This document shows positions 1 through 6,901 of a stretch of 10,870 nt of DNA, piece by piece. This DNA comes from an uncultured Novosphingobium sp. GTDB taxonomy: Bacteria; Pseudomonadota; Alphaproteobacteria; Sphingomonadales; Sphingomonadaceae. The translations under genes and the position numbers were made by a program. The notes under the pieces were generated by a model that was given only the letters and a program-made list of their open reading frames with translations, was not told the DNA's origin and made no database searches. Numbering within the stretch: the stretch's first letter is position 1; every line of letters starts with the position of its first letter. Location of the stretch: the NCBI GenBank assembly GCA_937996535.1, contig CALKVF010000042.1, positions 1 to 10,870 of the forward strand, written 5' to 3'.

Positions 1-1
1 C

Positions 2-2662
2 CGGCTCGCCGCCGGATTCCAGCCAGCGCGGCTCTCGCTCGATGTGGGGGTGATCTTCCTCGTCTCGATGGCCGCGATCATCGCCCTGCCGCGCCAGTTC
101 TACATGGGGCTGGTCGAAGCCCAGTCGAGCGACGACCTGCTGCGCGCACGGCGCGGACTGGCCGCTTACCTTGCCCTGATGGCACTGATGGTCCTGCCGA
201 TCGCGCTGGCCGGCACGGCCCTGCTCGGCAGCGGGGCCTCGCCCGATCTCTATGTGCTCCAGCTTCCCGAATTTGCCGGCTACGGCGCGATTGCCGCGGC
301 TGCGCTGATCGGCGGGGTCAGCGCGGCGGCTTCGATGGCCGTGGTCGACACCACCGCGCTTGCCACGATGGTCTCCAACGATCTCGTCTTTCCCAGCGTG
401 CTACGCAGCGCCGCCGCCCCCAGCGAAGGCGCGATCGGGCGGCGGATGTTGCAGGTCCGCCGCGCCTCGATCCTCGCGATCATGCTGCTCGCACTGGCCT
501 GGGCGCTGCTGGTTTCGCGGAGCGATTCACTCGCCTCGATCGGGCTCATCGCCTTTGCCGCGATGGCCCAGTTCACCCCGCACCTGATCCTGGCGACCTA
601 TCGCCCCGGGCGCGACCGGCTGGCCGCGCGCGCCAGTCTGGCGGCGGGGCTGGTGCTGTGGCTCTATACCCTGGCGCTGCCCCCGATCGTGCCGCTGCGC
701 TGGCTGGAAGTGCTCGCCCAGACCCCGCTCGATCCGCTGCATCTGCTCGGGATCGGGGCGGGATCGCCGCTCGTCCACGGCGTGTTCTGGAGCCTGGGAA
801 CCAACCTTGCGGTCTATGCGCTCGTTGCCGCACGCGGGCTCGGCACCCCGGCGCTGCCCAGCTTCCTGCGTGCCGAGCGCCAGGTCAGCAATCTCAGCGA
901 GCTGGCCGATCTCACCGCCAGCTTCGTCGGGCGCGAACGGGTCGCGGCAGAGTTTCCGCAGGCCCGGATGAACCTGCCGATCGACCGGCAATCGGCCCGC
1001 CGCGCGCGCGAACTGATCGCCAGCGTGGTCGGCACCTCATCCGCCCGCGCACTGGTCGCCTCGGCCATGGCCGGCGGGACCATGAGCCTGCCCGAAGTGA
1101 CCCGCCTGCTCGACGAAGGCGGGCAAAGCCTGCGGTTCTCGCGCCAGCTGCTCGCCGCGACCTTTGAAAACGTCGATGCCGGGATCAGCGTGGTCGATGC
1201 TGAAATGAACCTCGTGGCGTGGAACAGCCGCTACCTCGAAATCTTCAACTACCCGCCGGGGCTGGTCCGGGTCGGGGTGAGCGTGGCCGATCTCATCCGC
1301 CACAATGCGCTGCGCGGCGATTTTGGCCCCGGCGATACCGAGCACCACGTCGCCAAGCGGCTGTGGCACATGCGGCGCGGACAGGAACACGCCTTCGAAC
1401 GGCGGCGCGGCGATGGCCGGGTGATCAAGACCGTGGGCGGGCCGATGCCCGGCGGCGGCTATGTGATGAGCTTCACCGACATCACCGACGATGCCCGCGT
1501 GCGCGAAGAGCTGCGCCGCACGCTCGATGAACTCGAACTGCGCGTTACCGAACGCACCCGCGAACTGTCCGACGCCAACCGCCGGCTTGCACGCTCGGAC
1601 CGCGAAAAGACCCGCTTCCTCGCCGCGGCCAGCCACGACCTGCTCCAGCCGCTCCACGCCGCGCGGCTGTTCACCGCCGCGCTCGGGCGCGATGTCGACG
1701 ATGGCGGACGGCGGCTGGTCTCGCGGGTCGAAGCGGCGATCGTGGCGGCGGAAGACCTGCTGCGCGCGCTGCTTGATATTTCCAAGCTCGATGCCGGCGG
1801 GGTCACCCCGCGTCCCGAGCCGGTCAGCCTTGGCGCGTTCCTCTCCGATCTTACCGAAAGCTTCCGCCCGCTGGCCGAGGAAAAGGGCCTGACCATGCGG
1901 CTCGGCCCCGCACCGGGCCTGATCGAAACCGATCCCGGGCTACTGCGCTCGGTGATGCAGAACTTTTTGACCAATGCGGTGCGTTATACCCGCGAAGGCG
2001 GAATTCTGGTGGGCGTGCGGCGGCGCGGCGGCGAATGGCGGATCGATGTGGTCGATACCGGGGTCGGCATCCAGCCGGGCCAGATGGCCGCGATCTTCGG
2101 CGAATTCACCCGGCTGGGCGAGGTCGAGGTCGAAGGGCTGGGGCTGGGGCTGGCGCTGGTCGAGCGGATTGCCAGGCTGCTCGGCGGGCGGGTCGATGTC
2201 GCCTCGGTGCCGGGGCGCGGCAGCCGCTTCAGCCTGGTGCTGCCGATGCGCCAGCAAGGCGCGGCCCCGCTAACGCCGCCGCGCGCGGCATCCCCGGCCG
2301 CGCCGGTGCGGGCGCTGCGGGTGCTGGTGGTCGATAACGATGCGCTGATCGTCGAGGCGAGCTGCGCGCTGCTCGAAGGGCTGGGACACACCGCGCTGGG
2401 AGCAGCTGACAGTGCCGGCGCGCTGGCGCTGTGCGACAAGGCCGATGCGGTGCTCGCCGATTACCAGCTCGACAATGGCGAAGACGGCCTCAGCCTGATC
2501 GCTGCGCTGCGGGCGCGCCGACCGGACCTACCCGCGCGGCTGATCACCGCAGAAACCGGCACCGCGATGCGCGAAACTGCCGCCCAAATGGGGATCACTA
2601 TCCTTGCGAAGCCGGTTGACCCAGCCGACATCGAACGCTTTCTGGCTGAAGCCGCGTCCTGA
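2..2662 (+). CDS. crbS: SLC5-fused hybrid sensor histidine kinase, CrbS/MxtR type (5' end outside window)
   Basis: The reading frame is open from base 2, and sequence upstream of the first possible GTG (44) is already in-family, so this is the 3' 886 codons of a longer gene. Visible order: the end of a sodium/solute symporter-like membrane domain, about six hydrophobic segments with the LPRQF motif near base 92 (to about 850). Then comes a soluble helical STAC-like linker (about 865-1090), a PAS domain (about 1140-1490, 'ISVVDAEMNLVAWN'), and a coiled coil leading to the H-box 'AASHDLLQPLH' with the phospho-accepting His at 1634-1636. The HATPase follows, with N-box 'QNFLTNAVRYT', 'DTGVGIQ' and 'GLGLGLALV', and last a receiver domain (about 2315-2655) with Asp at 2459-2461 and the 'LAKPVDP' lysine. 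This order is that of CrbS/MxtR, inner-membrane sensors that control acetate use. The adjacent response regulator and acs support the call. The ligand is not shown by sequence, and other SLC5 kinases such as CbrA are related. No Hpt protein for the terminal receiver is visible here. Confidence 0.85.
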   Translation, partial: RLAAGFQPARLSLDVGVIFLVSMAAIIALPRQFYMGLVEAQSSDDLLRARRGLAAYLALMALMVLPIALAGTALLGSGASPDLYVLQLPEFAGYGAIAAAALIGGVSAAASMAVVDTTALATMVSNDLVFPSVLRSAAAPSEGAIGRRMLQVRRASILAIMLLALAWALLVSRSDSLASIGLIAFAAMAQFTPHLILATYRPGRDRLAARASLAAGLVLWLYTLALPPIVPLRWLEVLAQTPLDPLHLLGIGAGSPLVHGVFWSLGTNLAVYALVAARGLGTPALPSFLRAERQVSNLSELADLTASFVGRERVAAEFPQARMNLPIDRQSARRARELIASVVGTSSARALVASAMAGGTMSLPEVTRLLDEGGQSLRFSRQLLAATFENVDAGISVVDAEMNLVAWNSRYLEIFNYPPGLVRVGVSVADLIRHNALRGDFGPGDTEHHVAKRLWHMRRGQEHAFERRRGDGRVIKTVGGPMPGGGYVMSFTDITDDARVREELRRTLDELELRVTERTRELSDANRRLARSDREKTRFLAAASHDLLQPLHAARLFTAALGRDVDDGGRRLVSRVEAAIVAAEDLLRALLDISKLDAGGVTPRPEPVSLGAFLSDLTESFRPLAEEKGLTMRLGPAPGLIETDPGLLRSVMQNFLTNAVRYTREGGILVGVRRRGGEWRIDVVDTGVGIQPGQMAAIFGEFTRLGEVEVEGLGLGLALVERIARLLGGRVDVASVPGRGSRFSLVLPMRQQGAAPLTPPRAASPAAPVRALRVLVVDNDALIVEASCALLEGLGHTALGAADSAGALALCDKADAVLADYQLDNGEDGLSLIAALRARRPDLPARLITAETGTAMRETAAQMGITILAKPVDPADIERFLAEAAS

Positions 2663-2670
2663 GCGCGAGC

Positions 2671-2683
2671 GGCCGCGCCGGCC
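2671..2683. terminator. Small GC hairpin between the convergent genes
   Basis: The 27-bp gap between the sensor kinase stop (2660-2662) and the response regulator stop (2690-2692) holds GGCCG-CGC-CGGCC, a perfect 5-bp stem with a 3-nt loop. It lies where a bidirectional terminator would be expected. It has no T-tract on either side and could be chance in DNA this GC-rich. Confidence 0.3.
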
Positions 2684-2689
2684 AGAATC

Positions 2690-3319
2690 CTAGTGCCGCA
2701 AATCCAGCCCGAGCGAGCGGGCAACCAGCGCCGCCTGGGTGCGATTGCGCACATCGAGCTTGCGCATGATCGCGGTCATGTGCGCTTTGACTGTCGCCTC
2801 GCTCATGCCGAGCGAATGGGCGATCTGCTTGTTGAGCTGCCCGTCAAGCACCGCCAGCAGCACCTTGAGCTGGGTCGGGGTCAAGCCGGCCACGGTTTCG
2901 CGGATGGCATCATCGCCCTGTGGCGCCGCGGCTGGCGCGGTGCGCGCCGGGGCCTGCAGCGCCCGGGCAATCGCCTCCTCGATCGCGGCCAGATCGCTGT
3001 CCTTGCGCAGGAACCCGGTAGCCCCGAAGGCGCGCACTTCCTCGGCTGCCGCCGCGCCTTCGGCGCTGGAGACGACCAGGATCGGCACCTCGGGGCGCTC
3101 GGCGTGGAGCAGCGCGATCCCCGAATAGCCGACCGCGCCGGGCATCTTGAGATCGAGCAGGATCAGCTTCAGCCCGGCAGCATCTTCAAGCGCCCGCGCC
3201 GCGCCCGCCAGCGTCCCCGCCTCGATCACCCGCGCCGCGGGCAGCACCCGGCTGACCGCCAGGGCGAGCGCCTGACGGAACAGCGGATGATCATCGGCAA
3301 TGAGGACGGTTTCGTTCAC
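2690..3319 (-). CDS. crbR: LuxR/NarL-family response regulator, CrbR/ErdR-like
   Basis: A 209-aa two-domain DNA-binding response regulator of normal length. The receiver domain (residues about 3-120) has the acidic pair D9-D10, phospho-acceptor D56 in 'LILLDLKMPG', S84 and K106, all in place. The C-terminal LuxR-type helix-turn-helix (about 146-205) contains 'LTPTQLKVLLAVLDGQLNKQ' and 'MSEATVKAHMTAIMRKL'. The 'GYSGIALL' stretch after the phosphorylation site recalls the ErdR/CrbR/AgmR subgroup. The start is GTG at 3319-3317; its last bases overlap the acs stop codon (GTGA), so translation is probably coupled to acs, and no separate promoter is needed. The sensor kinase runs tail to tail with it 27 bp away, which makes it the natural partner. 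In Vibrio and Pseudomonas this pair activates acs; that it does so here is inferred. Assignment to the LuxR family is certain, to CrbR likely. Confidence 0.85.
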   Translation of the reverse strand: MNETVLIADDHPLFRQALALAVSRVLPAARVIEAGTLAGAARALEDAAGLKLILLDLKMPGAVGYSGIALLHAERPEVPILVVSSAEGAAAAEEVRAFGATGFLRKDSDLAAIEEAIARALQAPARTAPAAAPQGDDAIRETVAGLTPTQLKVLLAVLDGQLNKQIAHSLGMSEATVKAHMTAIMRKLDVRNRTQAALVARSLGLDLRH

Positions 3320-5265
3320 GCCTTCTCCAGATGCGGCCGGTTGGCCAGGAGATGGTCGACAACCGAAGGATCGGCAAGGGTCGACGTGTCACCCAGGTTC
3401 GAAACATCGTTTTCGCCGATCTTGCGCAGGATCCGGCGCATGATCTTGCCCGACCGGGTCTTGGGCAGACCGGGTGCAAACTGGATCACATCGGGGGTCG
3501 CAATCGGGCCGATCTCGTGGCGCACCCATTGCACCAGTTCGCGGCGCAGCGCCTCATCGGGTTCGACATCGGCATTGGTGGTGACGAAGGCATAGATGCC
3601 CTGCCCCTTGATGTCGTGCGGCATCCCGACCACCGCAGCTTCGGCGACCTTGGCATGGGCGACCAGCGCAGATTCGATCTCGGCCGTACCCATGCGGTGG
3701 CCCGAGACGTTGATCACATCGTCGATCCGCCCGGTGATCCAGTAATAGCCATCCTCGTCGCGGCGGCAGCCATCGCCGGTGAAGTAGGCGCCCTTGAAGG
3801 TGCTGAAATAGGTCTGGAAGAAGCGGTCGTGATCGTCCCACACGGTACGCATCTGCCCCGGCCAGCTATCGGTGATGACCAGGCAGCCATCGCCCGCGCC
3901 CTCGATCGGCACGCCTTCGTTGTCGACCAGCCGGGGCTGGACGCCAAAGAACGGGCGGGTCGCCGAACCCGGCTTCAAGGCGGTTGCGCCGGGCAGCGGG
4001 GTGATCATCGTGCCGCCGGTTTCGGTCTGCCACCAGGTGTCGACGATCGGGCAGCGCGCATCGCCCACCACCTTGTGATACCACTCCCACGCCTCGGGAT
4101 TGATCGGCTCGCCCACCGAGCCGAGCAGGCGCAGGCTCTTGCGGCTGGTCTTGGCCACCCATTCATCGCCTTCGCGCATCAGTGCGCGCAGGGCAGTGGG
4201 GGCACCGTAAAAGATCTCGACCCCAAACTTGTCAACCACCTGCCAGAACCGGCTGGGATCGGGGAAGTTGGGCACGCCTTCGAACATCACTGTCGTCGCG
4301 CCGTTGATCAGCGGGCCATAGACCACATAGGAGTGCCCCGTGACCCAGCCGATATCGGCCGCGCACCAGTAGATCTGGCCCGGTCGGTAATCGAACACGT
4401 ATTCGTGGGTGATCGAGGCCCAGACGGCATAGCCGCCGGTGGTGTGCAGCACGCCCTTTGGCTTGCCGGTAGAACCTGAGGTATAGAGGATGAACAGCGG
4501 GTCTTCGGCGTTCATTTCCTCGGGCGCGCAAAGCGTGGACTGGGTGGCAATCGCTTGCCCCCAGTCCACGTCGCGACCCGGCACACGCGGCACTGACGCG
4601 CCCGTGCGCTGGAGAACAATCACCGTGCCCACGCCCTGGCAGTGGGTCAGGGCCTCATCGACATTGGCTTTCAGCGGAACCTTCTTGCCGCCGCGCAAGC
4701 CTTCGTCGGCGGTCAGCACGATCCGGCTGTCGCAGTCCTCGATCCGCCCGGCGAGCGCCTCGGGACTGAAGCCGGCAAAGACGATCGAATGGATCGCCCC
4801 GATCCGCGCGCAGGCCAGCATGGCCACGGCCGCCTCGGGCACCATCGGCAGGTAGATCGTCACGCGGTCGCCCTTGGCCACGCCCCGGCTTTTCAGCAGA
4901 TTGGCGAAACGGCAGACATCCTCGTGCAGCTCGCGGTAGGTGATGCGGCGCTCGGGATCGGCTGGATCATCAGGCTCCCACAGGATCGCGACCTGATCGC
5001 CGCGTGTCGCCAGGTGGCGATCGAGCGCATTGGCGCTGAGGTTCAGCGTGCCATCGGCAAACCATTCGATCCCGAAATCGGCCTCGGCAAAGCTGGTGTC
5101 CTTGACCCGGGTGAAGGGGCGGATCCAGTCGATCCGCTGGGCCTCTTCGCGCCAGAACCCTTCGGGATCCTCAACCGAGCGGCGGTACATCGCGGTATAG
5201 TCCGCCTCGCCGATCAGCGCGTCTGCGGCCCAGTTGGCGGGCACGGGATAGAGGGCTTCAGCCAT
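3316..5265 (-). CDS. acs: Acetyl-CoA synthetase (AMP-forming)
   Basis: A full-length 649-aa cytosolic ligase that converts acetate, ATP and CoA to acetyl-CoA, AMP and PPi in two steps through acetyl-AMP. Signatures in order: the N-terminal ACAS region; 'PMVPEAAVAMLACARIGAIHS'; P-loop 'YTSGSTGKPKG' (about bases 4454-4486); 'LLGSVGEPINPEAWEW' with the valine that narrows the acyl pocket; 'DTWWQTETGG' with the pocket Trp; 'YFTGDGCRRDEDGYYWITGRIDD'; 'NVSGHRMGTAEIE'; and 'LPKTRSGKIMRR'. K607 (bases 3445-3447) in that last motif is the residue acetylated to switch off Acs in other bacteria. The frame stays open upstream to 5781, but the start at 5265 is preferred: it gives the usual family length and N-terminus and has GAGGAG 8 nt upstream, whereas the extension would run through the divergent promoter into the porin gene. 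It heads a two-gene operon with the response regulator. Confidence 0.97.
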   Translation of the reverse strand: MAEALYPVPANWAADALIGEADYTAMYRRSVEDPEGFWREEAQRIDWIRPFTRVKDTSFAEADFGIEWFADGTLNLSANALDRHLATRGDQVAILWEPDDPADPERRITYRELHEDVCRFANLLKSRGVAKGDRVTIYLPMVPEAAVAMLACARIGAIHSIVFAGFSPEALAGRIEDCDSRIVLTADEGLRGGKKVPLKANVDEALTHCQGVGTVIVLQRTGASVPRVPGRDVDWGQAIATQSTLCAPEEMNAEDPLFILYTSGSTGKPKGVLHTTGGYAVWASITHEYVFDYRPGQIYWCAADIGWVTGHSYVVYGPLINGATTVMFEGVPNFPDPSRFWQVVDKFGVEIFYGAPTALRALMREGDEWVAKTSRKSLRLLGSVGEPINPEAWEWYHKVVGDARCPIVDTWWQTETGGTMITPLPGATALKPGSATRPFFGVQPRLVDNEGVPIEGAGDGCLVITDSWPGQMRTVWDDHDRFFQTYFSTFKGAYFTGDGCRRDEDGYYWITGRIDDVINVSGHRMGTAEIESALVAHAKVAEAAVVGMPHDIKGQGIYAFVTTNADVEPDEALRRELVQWVRHEIGPIATPDVIQFAPGLPKTRSGKIMRRILRKIGENDVSNLGDTSTLADPSVVDHLLANRPHLEKA

Positions 5266-5273
5266 CCCCGATT

Positions 5274-5279
5274 CTCCTC
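5274..5279 (-). promoter_or_regulatory. Ribosome binding site of acs
   Basis: GAGGAG on the minus strand, 8 nt before the ATG at 5265-5263. It decides the acs start against the longer open frame that continues upstream. Confidence 0.75.
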
Positions 5280-5334
5280 TTCCGGATTGGTTGCATTTCT
5301 TTGGCGCCAGCCTAGCCCCCCGCGCCCACCCCCG

Positions 5335-5374
5335 GACCATAGACCAAAGTCGTAGACCGCCGACCAAGGTCGCT
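5335..5374. repeat. 20-bp tandem repeat, candidate response-regulator operator
   Basis: Two 20-bp units (5335-5354 and 5355-5374) agree at 14 of 20 positions. Each has the form GACC-NNN-GACCAARGTCG-NN. The conserved cores GACCAAAGTCG (5342-5352) and GACCAAGGTCG (5362-5372) are exactly 20 bp apart, about two helical turns, on the same face of the helix. Each core is itself a short inverted repeat (GAC...GTC, and GACC..GGTC in the second). A direct repeat of small palindromes on one face is typical of a site for tandem dimers of a LuxR-type regulator. The binding protein is inferred from the neighbouring crbR-like gene; I know no published consensus that matches. Confidence 0.55.
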
Positions 5375-5451
5375 CTGGCGCGCAGCCCCGGCTCGGCCAT
5401 GCTGGCATGAACCCGCAAATGGGTGCCCGGCAGCTTGCCTCGGGCGTGGAT

Positions 5452-5459
5452 GGAGAGGG
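5452..5459 (+). promoter_or_regulatory. Ribosome binding site of the porin gene
   Basis: GGAGAGGG, with its GGAG core 6 nt before the ATG at 5462. It favours that start over in-frame upstream starts at 5423 and 5450, which would also put extra residues before a clean signal peptide. The 10-mer GGAGAGGGAC recurs before the next gene (6891-6900). Confidence 0.75.
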
Positions 5460-5461
5460 AC

Positions 5462-6877
5462 ATGACCAAGGGACACACCACCCTGATCGCCGGCCTGCTG
5501 GCCGCCAGCGCGCTCGCCGCGCCGCAGGCCGCAATGGCGCGCCCGGCCAGCGATGCCGCCGCGCTCGCCGCCCGGCTTGACCGGCTTGAAAGCGAAGTTG
5601 CCGCGCTGAAATCGGATCTCGCCTCGGCCCATGCCGAAACCGCCGCCGCCACCGCGCGCGCCGATGCGGCCGATGCGCGCGCTTCGGCCGCGGTGCAGCA
5701 GGTTGCCGCGATCGAGGCCCGCCCGGCGCCCGCGCCGGCCGCGCCCGCCGAAGGGATGCGCAGCGGCAACACCACGATCAAGCTCGGCGGTTATATCAAG
5801 CTGCTGGCCGGGACCACCCGCTTTGCCGAAGGCGAAGTGGCGAGCAATTCGCTCGGCCGCGATTTCTACCTGCCGCAGTCGATCCCGACCGGGACCGGGC
5901 CGGCCAGCCGCACCACCGATTTCACCGCCAAGCAATCGCGCTTCTGGCTCAACCTCGGCTCGGATGTCGCGGGCCACGCGGTGAAGGGCTATGTCGAGGC
6001 CGATTTCCAGACCTCGCCGGGCACACAAGGCTCGCAGCGCACCACGAACGGCTACAACCTCGCGCTGCGCCGGGCCTATGTCCAGGTCGATCGCTGGACC
6101 TTCGGGCAGGATTGGACGACCTTCCAGTACGTCGCCGCGCTGCCCGAAACCACCGACTATGTCGGCGGGGCCGAAGGCACGGTCTTCGTGCGCCAGCCGC
6201 AGATCCGCTACAGCGCGCCGCTGAGCAAGACGCTGACCCTGCACCTTGCCGCCGAGAACCCTGAATCCGGCACCGCGACCGCAGGTTCCGCCACCCTGAT
6301 CGAAAACGGCAAGGACCACCTGCCCGATTTCACCGCGCGGCTGGCCTATGGCGGGGCGCGGGGCGAACTGTCGCTGGCGGGGATCGGCCGGCAGGTGCGC
6401 AGCGAAAGTGCCGGGATCGGCGCCACCACCGCTGGCTACGGCGCAAGCGCGGCGGGCAAGCTCTATCTCAACGCCGCCAAGACCGGCGACCTGCGCATGA
6501 TGGTCACCTATGGCCGCAACATCGGGCGCTATGTCGGGCTGAACTTCGCGCCCGACGCGGTCTATGTCCCGTCGGCCAACCGGCTTGAAGGCGCCACCGT
6601 CTTTGCCGCGATCGCCGCGCTGCGCGTGCCGGTCGGCCCGGGGCTGCGGGTCAATGTCATGGGCAGCTATCAGTCGGTCGACTATGCCGACGTGCTGACC
6701 CTGGCCCAGATCGGCAGCTTCAACCAGCGTGCGTGGAGCGGGGCTGCGAACCTGTTCTATTCGCCGGTCAAGAACGTCGACCTCGGGATCGAATACCGTC
6801 ATGGTGAACGCAAGCTGGTCAGCGGCGCCCAGGGCGGGACGGACCGGATCGAGTTCGCCGCGAAATACAGCTTCTGA
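5462..6877 (+). CDS. DcaP-like trimeric outer-membrane porin
   Basis: A 471-aa outer-membrane protein. Residues 1-26 form a signal peptide with a basic start (MTKGHTT), a hydrophobic core and an AMA cleavage site before R27. Residues about 30-80 form an alanine-rich heptad coiled coil ('LAARLDRLESEVAALKSDL'), then a Pro/Ala linker (about 84-96) and a beta-barrel starting near 'TTIKLGGYIKL'. The barrel ends in a terminal Phe ('KYSF'), the usual BAM targeting signal. The stretch 'RRAYVQVDRWTFGQDWTTFQ...FVRQPQIRYS' resembles the DcaP family, whose N-terminal coiled coil supports trimers and whose characterised Acinetobacter member favours anionic carboxylates. It is 24 bp ahead of the MFS gene with a near-identical Shine-Dalgarno segment, so the two are almost surely co-transcribed. 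A role in admitting acetate or other organic acids is inferred from context. The start is set by the GGAGAGGG site. Confidence 0.85.
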   Translation: MTKGHTTLIAGLLAASALAAPQAAMARPASDAAALAARLDRLESEVAALKSDLASAHAETAAATARADAADARASAAVQQVAAIEARPAPAPAAPAEGMRSGNTTIKLGGYIKLLAGTTRFAEGEVASNSLGRDFYLPQSIPTGTGPASRTTDFTAKQSRFWLNLGSDVAGHAVKGYVEADFQTSPGTQGSQRTTNGYNLALRRAYVQVDRWTFGQDWTTFQYVAALPETTDYVGGAEGTVFVRQPQIRYSAPLSKTLTLHLAAENPESGTATAGSATLIENGKDHLPDFTARLAYGGARGELSLAGIGRQVRSESAGIGATTAGYGASAAGKLYLNAAKTGDLRMMVTYGRNIGRYVGLNFAPDAVYVPSANRLEGATVFAAIAALRVPVGPGLRVNVMGSYQSVDYADVLTLAQIGSFNQRAWSGAANLFYSPVKNVDLGIEYRHGERKLVSGAQGGTDRIEFAAKYSF

Positions 6878-6890
6878 CCAGAACATAACA

Positions 6891-6898
6891 GGAGAGGG
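6891..6898 (+). promoter_or_regulatory. Ribosome binding site of the MFS gene
   Basis: GGAGAGGG, in the 24-bp gap after the porin stop and just before ATG 6902. It repeats the 10-mer GGAGAGGGAC found before the porin start, suggesting matched translation of the two genes. Confidence 0.75.
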
Positions 6899-6901
6899 AC
6901 C

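Larger units (their letters stand above)
5266..5461. promoter_or_regulatory. Divergent control region between acs-crbR and porin-MFS
   Basis: This 196-bp non-coding stretch separates two divergent start codons and must carry promoters for both transcripts. I could not identify convincing sigma70 -35/-10 pairs on either strand, which fits promoters that depend on an activator. Its main structure is the tandem repeat at 5335-5374, roughly 70-110 nt upstream of acs and 90-127 nt upstream of the porin. A C-run tract lies on the acs side (about 5315-5333), and an imperfect hairpin (ACCC-GCAAAT-GGGT, extended by GGC/GCC arms, 5404-5427) lies in the probable leader of the porin. Confidence 0.7.

Noticed and set aside
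44..46. GTG at 44 as the true start of the sensor kinase
   Set aside because: It lies inside the SLC5 domain, the frame is open and family-like upstream, and most of the membrane domain would be missing. The gene starts outside the window.
3331..4479. Plus-strand open frame of 382 codons inside acs
   Set aside because: It is antisense to a highly conserved acs coding region and shows no recognisable motif.
5403..5417. Possible sigma54 promoter (TGGCATGAACCCGCA) before the porin
   Set aside because: The GG and GC elements are one base too close and the -12 element is poor, so the match is not credible.
5404..5427. Hairpin in the probable porin leader as a riboswitch or attenuator
   Set aside because: Only a 4-bp core stem with imperfect arms and no match to a riboswitch I recognise; it could be chance.
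5266..5781. Upstream extension of the acs frame that would give an 821-residue protein
   Set aside because: The extra segment is low-complexity Ala/Ser/Arg, crosses the divergent control region and the porin signal sequence, and lacks homology. The start at 5265 has a good ribosome binding site and the normal family N-terminus.
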